Source: Enoplolaimus lenunculus
Taxonomy: Eukaryota; Nematoda; Enoplea; Enoplida; Thoracostomopsidae
Direction of reading: 5' to 3'
DNA: 64,000 nucleotides
NCBI GenBank assembly: GCA_030248215.1
Contig: JASANG010001561.1
Location: forward strand, 62,001 to 126,000
Shown: in pieces, positions 33,857-45,147 of the stretch
Layout: every line of letters starts with the position of its first letter
Numbering within the stretch: the first letter of the stretch is position 1
Program-made: the position numbers and the translations under genes
The notes under the pieces: generated by a model
Seen by the model: only the letters and a program-made list of their open reading frames with translations
The model's database searches: none
Told to the model about the DNA's origin: nothing

Positions 33857-36800
33857 ATGGTTATAAATAGCATTTCGTCATCACCTTTAAACAATTTCCC
33901 ATCGGCCGCAACAGCGAAATCTGAAAAACGTTGCCAAATTCCCGAGCAAGGTGTTGACCAAAACCAGAAATGTGAAATAGTGAGTCCTGATGCAGACATA
34001 CTGCAAACACAAACCAGTGTAAATTCTAGAAATGTATACTTGGAACGTGAAGAACAGTTATGGAGAGATACATTCACAGCAATGCAATGTGCTATGGTTG
34101 ACTGTTTACAGTCCGTTTTTGACTTGTAAGTGTCAGAAACGTTATACTTGGGTTAATAGATTTAAATAATTTTAATCCATTGCTTTTGCTTTTGTGATGA
34201 CAATTTGATCTCTGTGTCTTCAAATTGATGGTTAATATTAAATTATAGAGCGTTAACACGCTGGAAGACTTGCGTACACTGGAACACTGAGATAGTGGGA
34301 GGTTATGTTTAGGACTTTTTTATTTTCTTCCCGCAACGGAAACTTTTGGGTCTTTTCCGTTGTCCCCTCCAGCTGGCGTATAGCCAAAACTGGTTCGAGT
34401 TTACAATTTTTTGCATATTTGAGCTTTTTATGATCAGCCCTCAGCCGGCGTTTGCTTGGAAATGGTTTCATTTTGAAATTTTTTGCATATTTGAGCTTTT
34501 TTATGACATTCCCTCGGCCAGCGTTTGCTCAAAAATGGAGTCATGACCTACTGTCATCATTTCGCATCCAAATTTTTGTTTTTGAAAAATATGATTTTAT
34601 AAAGGTTCCACCGCCACCGCCCCTCCTTGTGACCAAAATAAACTTGTGAAAAAATTAAGACAATTCAATGCCCCTAGACGAAGCTCGCGGAGCCGAATTG
34701 AACGGCGTTAGGTGGGCGGAGACTTCCGCCATAGACCGCGCCCTCATTATTGTTTGAAACCAAAACGATATTTTTAGGCATACATTGGCCCATCTAAAGA
34801 TCAAGGGCGGAACGCTTTTCTGTGGGACTAGAAAAGAGTAAGCTTACGCTTTAGACGAATTTTTGCTTGGCTTAGGCTTAGGCTTAGGCTTAGGCTTAGA
34901 CATAGTCTTGGGAATATGCTTATAATACTGTTCCGCCCCTGTTCTTCACAATTGCCCATACATTAATTAATATAATGTCGCAGATACATTCAGCACCGTT
35001 GTCGACTTTAGTACTAACGCGAGCAAGGCGCACTGGTTATTTTGCAGCGATCACAGACATCTTCTATCTCGCAGAGTGCCCAATCTCATTAAACAAAATT
35101 TTGCAACCTATAAAATTCACTTCTTATTTTAAGTGGTTTTTCTTGTTTATTTTGAAATTTTTTGAAGGCATGCGTCCCCTATTTCTTTAGTGCTATGCAT
35201 CCCTGGTGGGGTACAGACATATTGATTATAGTCGATTAACATAAAGACCGAATTACTTTCACCAAGAGTGCATGATGTCCACCTTGCAGAAGAGTGTGCA
35301 ACTTGTATGGCGCAAAGTGTACCAGCACGCGTTGCATTTTTGCTCGACCCCCCTGATTTGGGGGGAAGTCACCACTAAATCTACATAGTAGACATAGGAG
35401 TTAAAATATAATCGGAGCGACTTTAGCTAAAATTCAAAATATTGGTTCAACGTCCCCCCCCCCAAATAAGGGGGGTAGACCAAAAACGCAACGCGTGCCG
35501 GGAGTTGCACACTCTTGTTATAAAGAGTGATCATCCACTCTTGCTTTCACTTAGACGGCAACGCTCAGATCGGTGGGCGACGCTAATAGAGTATGGTCTC
35601 GGTGAAGTAGTATTTTATTTATTATAGATACGTTAAAGGCACAGCAGGCCACCCATTGATAACGATGACTATTGTGTTTACGGTAACTTCAACTCTTGCA
35701 ATATTGGGATTTCGTTACGCTCCGTTGCCTGATTTTGATGATCCCACAATTGTAAGTTTTTGCAGCGTAGTTTAGTTTACTTTTGTTTGCATATGTATTT
35801 TGGGCGATTATGATATTCTGAAAACAAACAAATAATTTTTTAAACAATTTAGTATCAAAATGTGACTGAGTTCTACTAAAATTTTGATAATATATATGCC
35901 TGAGGCCGTTATCTCCAAGCTCTCCAGAACCATCCCCGTAATGGCCACCGAACGCGCGTAGTGAGGTCAAATTGCTACGGGGTTAACAAATTTTAGCAGG
36001 GGCATACAATGCTTTCTCATTACCAACATGCGACGCTGAAACTTCTGTAAGGAGGTTAACATTTTTGTAAAAGAACTCAACCCCCTTCTCGACCACACTA
36101 CACTTACCCCCACATATAGGCTTAGGCATTGGTTTAGGAAAAGGTTTATCTATGCCTAAAAGCTTAGGTCTTTGTCTCCTAAGCCTTTGCTTGAAATGTG
36201 GGAAAAACGTAAAGAGCCTAAATTTGAAACATTTTAGGGGTTCGAAGCACGAGGAGACAGCTTTGCGTCAAATCGATTGACCTGGGAAAATTTAAACAAT
36301 CAAGTTTCGTATAGAAAAGTTAAAAATTTACGGTTTTTTCAACGCGCGTCAAGATTCAGAACAAATACAAGGTAAATATTATACAAGCGGTAGTTTTTTT
36401 ATCTTGTGATATGCACGGCCGAGGCTACGCGTCGCGAACTCCAATGAGGCCACAAGTGTGATCCGCCGAGGCCCCTTATTATTCACCGGATCCTAGCGAT
36501 ATGTAACGCTTGATTTTGTCGAAAAAAATCAATGTCAGCTGCTGACTCAAAGCTTTTAGGGCCCCTGACGGTTGAAAAAGATCAGTGTTTGGTTTGATTT
36601 TTATTACTCTTTCCAATGCAAGCATTCGTTGGGGTCCAGGCGTATAGCCAGGGGGGATTTTTAATGGGAGAAGTCTGAGCAACCAGGAGTTATGGTAAAA
36701 GAGCGTAACGGATAACGCAATTTTATAACTGACGTGTGCGATGAAAAACTAACAAATATGTTTTCTATGGTTTTGAAAACGAGAGTCTACGGGTAGGTTC

Positions 36801-39800
36801 ACCTGATCCGAACTCAATACCGTGCGTATAAATTTATGGAGTAAACTTGGCGAGAAAAGCGAGCGAGAAGCTAGCCAAAATCAGTAATAAATGCATTTGC
36901 AACGGTGGAAAAACATTTATTGGTGGCATTTAGACGTCCAGAACTCCATCCCCAGGATACGGGGCTCCTTTAGAGGGGTAAGGGGCGCTATCTTTGGTAT
37001 TAATTAAATGATGACATGCGCAGCAGAAAATAATTTTATATTTTATTGGCCATTAATGTAGTTTGAATACTTTTCGTAAAAAATGTCTGTTATGGTGCAG
37101 CCACAAGTATTAAAATCAAAATTAACTTTGGCAAGTTTTCTGGAAACCACCGAACGGCAGGCGAAACGTAATGAAAACGTGGTCAAAGCTTTAAATTATT
37201 TGCCGTAGCTACAGGTTTAATTTTAGATATAGCCTAAGCCGACAAAAAAGTTTCAAACCGAAGTGAAGACGGTTGTAATTTTTGAAATGAAATGAAAGTT
37301 ATGTAGAAAACTTGGTTGGATATATAGAGAATAGATAATTTAAACTCCTATTTACACGTGCAAGTTTTTTTACAGCAAAAACTTACACATACAACTTGCA
37401 TGTGCAATTTTGGTCACAAAGCAACTTCGGAAAGTTCTTATAGCTGCAAATTATTTTCTGGAATTCGTCCTACTAAATTTAATTGGCACGCGTATACGCA
37501 GTTGCAAGTCACTTGAATTTCTAAGTTGCCGAAAAACTTCGGCGATATTGCCGAAACAATTCAAAAATATACACATTTTTAGATCAAAGCGATTCGCCGA
37601 ACGTTTGCCGCTCAACGATCACAAAGCGCTAGCACGCCTTGTATTTCCTGACGCTATGTGCGCTCATCTTGACCGCTATTTTGCTCAACAATATTTAATT
37701 AGATTAATTTTTCAAGCCTCAAATTACGATTCTCTTTTATCTCAACAAACCATTTCACGAATCTGCTCACTTCAAACTGATTTACTTGCTACTGCACGCT
37801 CTGCCAAAATGTCATCTTATTTACTCGACAGAGTTGAGAACGATTATCCAGTGTGGAGTTTAGCATCAAGCACCACGTGTTTTAGCAATAAACCAAACTG
37901 TTCTGCGCTGACTTCGGAAGATTTCAACCGGTTTCGTAAACGCGTAACGCAATGCGCAGCACATCGTACAAATATTATTGAATGCTATAATCGTGCCCAA
38001 GACCGACGGATAAAATGCGACAACTTGCCAAAATATTGCCGCAATCAAGTACTTGCTACGCTATTTAAGCATGTTCTCGGCAAACGTATTAGTAATTTGT
38101 CCACTTTGGACGGATACAATCCTTCTGGGCCTGCATACACGACCATAGTTCTTCCTGTGCTTACTTATGATGCAGCTTACTATGAGCTGGGCGACAGCGA
38201 ACCAACGCTGTCGGTTACCGCTAAAACTTACCTTGATTTTTATCACAATAGTATTCAAAAAGCCGTTGCGGATTCTGATGGCGACAACGATGGCTTTAGG
38301 CGTGATTTACAACTCAGTGGAGTTAACATAGGATCAGAATTATACTTTTTACGCGAATCGCTACAGTCAGAAAACCGTCTGGGCATTGTTGCTTTGAGTT
38401 GTGTATTAAGCTTAATACTTACGTATACTGGATCGCTATTTCTAACGCTAGCTGTTGGATTTAACTTAATTGCTTCACTTGGATTAACCTATTCAACGTA
38501 TCGGCATGTGTTCAAAGTTGACTGTTTTCCATTTTTAAATGCAATGATCATTGTAGTGTTGTTCGGCATCGGCGCTGATGATGCAGTTATTTTATCGCAC
38601 GCTTGGACGCAAGCGCGTGCGTCAAAACTTGCAAGCTCACACAGAGGACTGGGAAGAAGCGAAACTGTAGCAGCAACAGTACAAATTGCTCGCACCGCAA
38701 CGTATCACGCACTTCCAGCAATGGTTGTGACCAGTATTACGACGGCAATATCGTTTTATTCAAATTTGCTCAATCGCATCGTTGCAATGAAGTGTTTCGG
38801 ACTGTTTTCAGGCAGTGTTGTAATCGTTAATTATTTGCTGATTCTCGTCTGGCTTGTACCCGCGTTTTCCGCGTACCAGCGGTATATTAGACCTCGTTGG
38901 ATATCTTCAATTGCATACTGTCCGTATCAGATGATGTCAGCTGTAGAAACGGTTTTACAAACGTTGCGTAAATGGTCACAAATGGTGTTTGCTCAATTTT
39001 TGCCACGGTTTATTTATTATTTTTCTGATGTTGTCGTACTCGTAACAACTGCAGCAATGCTGGCATCGTTTGTTGTTTTATTTTACGTACCAGGATTTAA
39101 ACTTGCATCCAATGATATATTCAACTACTACAAACCTAGTCATCCGTTTGCTTGGTTTGCAAACAACGCTCACGTTGAGTTCAACTATGACCGTCCAAGT
39201 TTCGATCAGCCCATGTCAGTTTCACTGATTTGGGGTATTGAACCAACCGGCGACTATTCTCGGTTCAACCCAACGCAATCTGGCTCAGTTTCACCATTGC
39301 CAGGATTTAACCTAAACCAAACTTCACTTCAACGAATAAATAGTTTTCTGAAACGCTTTGTGCGAAGTGAGTTTATAGATGAGGGAAAGCGTGATCTCTA
39401 TTCTGAACGTAGCAAAAATTCTGCCAAAGTGTCATTTCAGAGCACTTCTAAAGCATCAAGCGGTCGGTCGGTTGAAATTGAAAACTCAACAGAACTAACT
39501 GGGCTACAATTTAAGCCACCCATTCGTACATGGATTGATAAATTTATACATTGGTCGCTGAAACAAGGTTACTGCTTGAAACGTAACGACGAGAAATTGA
39601 CTGGCTATAACTACAACGCCAAACCGTTATGCTGCAAACTCTCTGACGTTAGATTTCAACAACAAAACTTAGGTGCTTGTATATTGCGTTCAACTAAATA
39701 TATTCAATACTCACCGAACCCTGCTCTTAGTCTTAACGAGGGGTTTAGCGGACCAATATTTGACTCAGATACTATAAGCTATAATAATTCGAAGTCAAAT

Positions 39801-42800
39801 CAATCTTCGGTATTTGTCGCTATAATATGGCAAAAGCAATTAAGTTCGCCTTACAGTTTGAGCCATCAAAACCTTACCGCTATTACATCAAGCGTTAAAC
39901 GTAGCGTTAATGACATAGCTAGCGAACTTTCGTGCCCAATTCCATTGGTCACTTACCGGCCGGGTTTCGTTTCACGATTTCTAGGCGTACAAAACGCTAT
40001 TCTTCCAGCGATACCTCAAGCGTTGTCCGTTTCGTTTGCTGTCACCTTTGCTACACTGTATTTTAGCACCGGTTCACTTACAATTAGTCTACTATGCCTA
40101 ATAACCATCTTAGCGATAATTTCATTAACGCTAGCAATTCTGACTCTGTCTGGATGGGTACTAAATATTGTAGAAGCTGTAATTGTAATATTATCAGTTG
40201 GTATGTCATTCGATTATACTCTGCATTTCGCTGTCGCCTATCTTGCCACTGCTCGGAATGAATTCCAAAGAGACGCAGCAACAGCAACAACAACAACAAC
40301 ACGAGAAGACAACAAAATTGCAGCGGCATTAGGATACATTGCTGAACCAGTTTGTGTAGCTGCATTAACAACACTGACTGCCGGTGCATGCCTAATTCCA
40401 GCGCAGACCAATGCACATTCTAAGGTTGGTCTGTTCACGGTAGTGCTCACAAGCGTTAGCTTATTTAATGCTTTAATTTATTTTCCATCAAGTATACTGA
40501 CTGCAAGAAAACTGCAACGATTAATTGAAAAGATACTGCGCCAAGTTTACTACAAAAATCAAGTGCAAACTGGTGAAGCAAAGACTTAAGTATGTTTTAG
40601 TGCAAAATCAGTGGTTGAAATATATTTTATGGTTTTTAGTTGCCTTTCTGTATATATATTTATATTTATATATATTTATATATATTTATATATACATATA
40701 TATGTATGTATATGTATATATGTATGTATATTTATGCATATTACGGTTTTGTAAGCCATGGATTTTACGAAGCAATATCAACAACGGCTTGAAAATAAAT
40801 CACACTACTTCAGACTATGTTATTGCCTGGCGTACGTTTCATCATAAGGATAAGCCTATGACTAGGTTTGGACCTAAGCCTAAGCATTTAAATTAGTGTA
40901 ATGCTTAAGGTTACTCAATTGGAGTCCCGTAAAAAACGGTACGACCATCAAAGTAACATGGGCAGCGATTCGAGAACCGCAATAAGCTAAAAACACCTCA
41001 GGTTCGAAATTCACATCTATATGTTCACTGGTTAATTATTTTTTTGTAAATTGTAAATTATAATTAAGTATTAATTGCGTGCAAAGGAGTGCTGCATACA
41101 TATACTACATAAACATCGGTAGAAATCAAATGCGATTCGGTTTATTCCTGAAAAACGATGTCATTGTGTACAATTACAATTATACATTGTAAAATCGTCC
41201 ATTAGTAATAAATACAAGCCCAAAACCCGAAGGTTTCCGTATATGAAGCCAGAAGCAGATCAAAGGTATGTGCCCTTAGGTTGTCAAAAGTAAAACTTTG
41301 CATTTATTAAGGTTTAATGATAAAATTTCGTTAGTCATTATTTAACATCGGGCAGGTAAATCCTTATGTAGAACTTTTCCTGCGACCAAAGCAAGCAAGA
41401 GAAAAATTTATTATGCAACATCCAACGGGTTACCGTAAGACTATGAAAGTGCCTTTTTATCGTTTATTTAGCAAATTTTCGGCGGAGGTATGTATCACAC
41501 CTAACTTGTGTACACTACCTGAGTGCCATGGCCTTGTTTAATGCAGCATAGGTCTACTTATATCGACACAAATGATTTTCGCACGTATAATCAACACCTT
41601 CTTTGCCGTCACATTTCGAGCACCACGGATCGAGTTTTGTTGCCGGAACGAACGCAGTTTCGTGTGCAACGTTACCGCCAGGCGAATAGTAGCAAACAAT
41701 TGAAAATAACTGGTAGTATTTAAATATGTCGTCAGATTTTGACCAACCTTTCGCTTTCCACGAATCAATCATGCTGCATTTGGAAAATCCACATCCAATG
41801 CGTTTAGATTTCGACCAAATCACTTGTGAAAAGTGTGAACAGCTATAAAGTTACGAACTTAACAGCTGCGACCAAGGGTGCTATATTTTTCATTACAGGC
41901 AGTAGTTTGTAGATTTTAAATTTAAGCAAATAGAAGTTGTGCTTAATCAAAACGTTGGTCTGTTTACGTTAAGTAAATATATATAATTGCTCATTTCTGG
42001 CAGTAAGTTCCCTAAGATGAATCCATCCATTCATTACTTGGCTACTACACGGTTTCCCAAACTGCAAACGAGAGTACATTCTTCTGATCTTCTAAACGAG
42101 GGTTCATGGATTTGTCAACTGAAAAAATGTTCCTAAAAAGGCCTTGGCAAAAGTCGCATCAAGGGAGTTACTAAGCCAGGACTGTTGGTCGATTTGCGAT
42201 TCCGTTTACTTGCACGGCTTGACTACAAGAACACACGATGTGCCTTTTTCGGGTATACAATTTGTGGTGCGTATCATATGTTACAGCACTGTTTCAAGGC
42301 TAGCCAGCTCATCTTGCTAGAAGCGCTGGAACATTTTTAGATGTGGCATACAAGGATTTGCGATGACTTAGAAGCAAGTTTAAGCGGGGCCAAAAATTTT
42401 CGGGTGGGGGGTCAACCCCTTGACTTCCCTAAGGCTACAGGAGCGTACTATACTCGAATACTCGAGAAAGTGTTAAAACAGTCTGAGCGAGATTTGCGAT
42501 GAATTACAAGCAAGTTTAAGCGGGGCCAAAAATTTTCGGGGGGGGGGGGGGTTTAACCCCCTGACTTCCCTAAGGCTACAGGCGCGTACTATACTCGAGA
42601 AAGTGTTAAAACAGCCTGAGCGACGTTTCGCAGTAAAATTTATGTTGATTTGTAATTAATTGGAATAAAGTTCGTTATCGCGCACTGAAAACGTACGTCG
42701 CTTTGCAACATTCCCATCCAGATTGATCACAGTCATAATCTGCGCCTTCTTCGAACCAAACATCAGCTACCGACTGCATATCGACTTTGTCGTTTGTGCC

Positions 42801-43673
42801 GCCCCAAATATTTTCGCCGACTAAAACGCTAAATCCAACGGTATACGCCAGGGTGCAATCGGAGGTGAAAAATACCGGAGCCGGAGGTCAACGAAACTTG
42901 CCGGAGGTGACGCGAAATTATGCAGTAAAAGTGATTGTTAATTAGTTAATTTTAGCCAATATCTGCAATATGTTGTTTTAAGTTGTTTGGTTTTACGTGC
43001 ATTTTCTGTGAAATTTCGGAAATTGTTTTCTGAAAATTGTGACAAAAGTAAAACGAAACACACTAACCAGATAAGTTTAGGTAAATTCTGCGAAAATTCT
43101 GCTACCGAAATTGCCAGAACGTCCGGTAAAAATTTTACCGGAGGCGGAGGCCGATTTTTTGCCGCAGCTGGAGCCAGAGGCAGACCTCCGGTTGTAGCCT
43201 GTATATACACCAATTTGTGATACCTGTTCGACATCAGAACGTCTGTAGTTCATTACTGCTCTATGTGCGACATTTTAATACAATGTTACGCTTATGTTGA
43301 CCTATTCATTGCAAAAATAACACTGCAACTTCGCTTGGGCGAGTTGTAAATTCTAATTCTTGTACAAAAGTTATCAGGCCTTCTGCGCATCCTGTAACAT
43401 CTACATTTCAAGGACACTCAAGAGAGCAGTCTCAACGAATCGTCCATCAAAAACATGTTAATGGCCTCATGGAATGGCTTTGTTTACCCGCATCCTCAAC
43501 AATCCCCGTTAAATGATTTCTTACTACAACATAAAAAAGCGTTTTTGAATACCGACGTACGCGTTTATCACACGCCACCCTCTGTCTATAAAACACCTTC
43601 ATTACATTTCAACAACCTTCATAAAGCGATTGTTCCACAGGGGTCAGTCAAAAATATGCTCGCTGCTGGATGA
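33857..43673 (+). CDS. disp: Dispatched-family RND transporter (Patched superfamily)
   Basis: A multi-pass plasma-membrane protein of the Dispatched family. In animals it releases lipid-modified Hedgehog; in nematodes the relative CHE-14 acts in apical secretion and cuticle formation. Core exons 33857-34125, 35628-35751, 36238-36371 and 37583-40589 join in phase to give 1177 residues. Residues 98-118 form TM1, followed by LPDFDDPTIGFEARG, the family signature after TM1. A sterol-sensing-like domain lies at about 430-620 with GIGADD (Asp508/509, TM4). The second RND half carries GMSFDYTLHFAVAY with Asp1053 (TM10). Both acidic proton/sodium-relay motifs are thus kept. Three further phase-matched exons (41219-41265, 41356-41487, 43413-43673), reached through a donor at 40572, would replace the last five residues by a 146-residue cytoplasmic tail. 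The family is firm; the tail is inference. The last exon lies inside an intron of the opposite-strand CAP gene. Confidence 0.9.
34340..34545. repeat. Imperfect repeat of about 85-90 bp in Dispatched intron 1
   Basis: About two to three units with the phrases cagctggcgt/cagccggcgtttgc/ggccagcgtttgctc and ttttttgcatatttgagctt. The words resemble the 80-bp repeat at 33429, so the same repeat flanks Dispatched exon 1 on both sides. Confidence 0.7.
34787..34957. mobile_element. Telomere-core hAT-like MITE, type A, in Dispatched intron 1
   Basis: Left end ggcccatctaaagatcaagg and right end ccgcccctgttcttcacaat, with four consecutive GCTTAG units (34868-34892). The flanks share ATACATT (34780-34786 and 34958-34964), the remains of a target duplication. 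Confidence 0.8.
36119..36210. repeat. Degenerate telomere-like patch in Dispatched intron 2
   Basis: Words such as aggcttaggcattggtttag and tgcctaaaagcttaggtc are related to TTAGGC, but no terminal inverted repeats bound them. Confidence 0.5.
36630..36690. repeat. GCGTAGCCAGG-type repeat end in Dispatched intron 3
   Basis: ggcgtatagccaggggggat (36640) matches the repeat phrase at 2725. The other end is not identified. Confidence 0.45.
37343..37410. mobile_element. Fragment of the GTGCAAGTT MITE in Dispatched intron 3
   Basis: ctcctatttacacgtgcaag and acttgcatgtgcaattttgg match the two ends of the 14285 element, here only about 60 bp apart, so the copy is strongly deleted. Confidence 0.6.
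40650..40735. repeat. TATATTTA/TATGTA microsatellite
   Basis: A run of tatatatttatatttatata grading into tatgtatgtatatgtatata, just downstream of the stop codon that ends the fourth Dispatched exon. If the 3' exons are used, it lies in an intron. Confidence 0.9.
40840..40963. mobile_element. Telomere-core MITE, type B, degraded
   Basis: Core gacctaagcctaagcattta and right terminus catcaaagtaacatgggc of the type B form. The left terminus is decayed. Confidence 0.5.
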
Positions 43674-44623
43674 AGGTGAACCAGTCTCTCTGTTTAGCCT
43701 CCTTGGCTTACAACAGTTCTTTGTCGCATGTAAAGATCAGGGGCGGAACGTTTTTCTGTGGGACTAGAATAGGGTAAGCGTAAGGTTTAGACTAATTTTT
43801 TGCCTAGCTTAGGTTTAGGCTTGGGCTTAGGAATATGCTAATTCTTACGCTTAGGCTTAGGCTTGGGCTTAGTAATATGCTTATAATACTGTTCTGCCCC
43901 TGTTCTTTACATTGGCCAATTCTTTAAACCGTCTTATCTCTATGTCTGCATCCTATTTTAAACGCCCCAGATCAAACGCAGTCAACTATAGAAATTAATC
44001 ATGATTGTTGGAACGGCGTTTCTAAGCTTTCGCCCCACACGCTCAGATTTTATGCAATCGTAAGCTTAATTCTAAACCTAGGAATGACGTATATAAGCGA
44101 AGTAATAGAGTTTATATATCGCTGCAGAATTATCTGGAGATGAAAAAACCCATTGAACACGGTTTGGAATAAAATCTTCTGAATCCATAGAGGTAAAAAA
44201 ATTCCATTATAAGGTTATCGGAGAATGAAGTCTTGGCTACGTACGAACCTCAGCCGAAGCTTTGACCTTTGTATAATAGCCAATTTTTCGCATACCTATG
44301 CCTCCATCGTACTCCAGACGCCGCCCATAGACGCCTTCGTGATCAGTATGGTAATTCGAGCACAAATCTGCATGCTTCTGTGCAATTTCAGCTAATTTCG
44401 GATCCCACTGCAATTCAGCCATATCAGCAGCGATAAATTTGCGTCGATGTTCATTTTGAAATTTAACCAAATCGTCACGCATTTCGGGTTCGTTTTCAAA
44501 TCCGATCGATTCGAGCAAATCTGACGGTTTAGCGTGGGCGCGAGACCAAAGTTTTTCCAAGGCCAGATAGAGTAAAGCGGCGGATAGGAGTATTTTGATA
44601 GGACAACTGCCAGTGGGAATCAT
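41554..44623 (-). CDS. Secreted CAP/SCP (VAL) protein, three exons
   Basis: A secreted CAP-superfamily protein (SCP/TAPS, venom-allergen-like), 267 residues. Exons run 44623-44241, 42828-42697 and 41842-41554 and join in phase. A hydrophobic signal segment (IKILLSAALLYLALEKLW) follows the first ATG. The domain core is in order: FQNEHRRKF, LQWDPKLAEIAQKHADLCSN, GENIWGG (exon 2), HFSQVIW at 175-181 (CAP signature 1, split over the exon 2/3 boundary) and IVCYYSPGGN (CAP signature 2). A Cys-rich tail (CSKCDG...CENHLC) ends the protein. CAP proteins bind sterols or lipids and are abundant in nematode secretions; any role here is unknown. The exon 1 donor (AC/GTAGCC) is weak, so that junction is the least sure part. 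Intron 1 contains a TIR element, a telomere-core MITE and the putative last Dispatched exon on the other strand. Confidence 0.88.
42355..42621. repeat. Tandem duplication of about 135 bp in CAP intron 2
   Basis: Units 42355-42490 and 42491-42621 both start gatttgcgatga and share agcggggccaaaaattttcg and cttccctaaggctacagg. They differ by a longer poly-G run and a short deletion in the second. Confidence 0.9.
42850..43200. mobile_element. CAGGGTGCAA/CGGAGGT TIR element in CAP intron 1
   Basis: Left end cagggtgcaatcggaggtga, right end gcagacctccggttgtagcc, with repeated ggagccggagg words inside both ends. The middle is homologous, in reverse orientation, to the element at 50443. It starts only 21 bp from CAP exon 2, next to the splice acceptor. 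Confidence 0.8.
43736..43917. mobile_element. Telomere-core hAT-like MITE, type A, with two arrays
   Basis: Left end gcatgtaaagatcaggggcg and right end ctgcccctgttctttacatt. Two TTAGGC-like runs lie at 43804-43829 and 43848-43871. It lies in CAP intron 1, just after the putative last Dispatched exon. Confidence 0.8.
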
Positions 44624-45147
44624 AATTTTGTTTTATTTTAATACTGTATGATCTATGATAAATTGGACAAAGTTAATTTTTGAGTGCGTATGCAAAAATG
44701 GACATAACTAGAAGATCATGATGTAAAACTTGTGAATAAACAATCATGAGGCATGGACAAACGTGCGGATATTGGTCAATGTTAAAATATTGAAAAATTT
44801 AAAAATTTATTAAAAACGCATTTTTTTCGCCCGTCGTAAAATCCTAAATCCGTCACTCTACAGCATTCAGGTTTTATGTTGTTAAAAGCCTTGAAATCGA
44901 CGCTCTGGTACAGGTTTACGGCAATAAATAAACCAAACCGGAAAATTGTTGCGTTCCAAAACCCATTTTAAATATTCTCGATTTGTTTAGTAAAAATGAC
45001 AATTTTATTATTCAAATAAATATGGATAAAGTTTTATAGCAATGTTGTTTTAGACCATCAAGCCTATTTATTCACGCTGTGAAAATATGCACCTGAGATT
45101 TATTCGCCAAAGCTGCAATTAATATTTTAGGTTTAGGATTATTTATT

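Noticed and set aside
37410-37582. The open frame of the large Dispatched exon extends upstream to 37410
   Set aside because: Only a TTG would start it. The acceptor TTTTTAG at 37576-37582 and the phase match to exon 3 show that the exon begins at 37583.
40084-40450. Antisense open frames over the 3' end of the Dispatched exon
   Set aside because: Shadow frames. The (CAACAA)n codons of the plus-strand gene create Leu/Val-rich readings on the other strand.
41523-41768. Plus-strand frame 41523-41723 and minus frame 41538-41768
   Set aside because: Both overlap CAP exon 3 in other frames. The CAP frame has the HFSQVIW and YSPGGN signatures.
42938-43234. Opposed frames of 98 and 77 codons
   Set aside because: They lie entirely in the CGGAGGT TIR element, where purine-rich words suppress stops on both strands.
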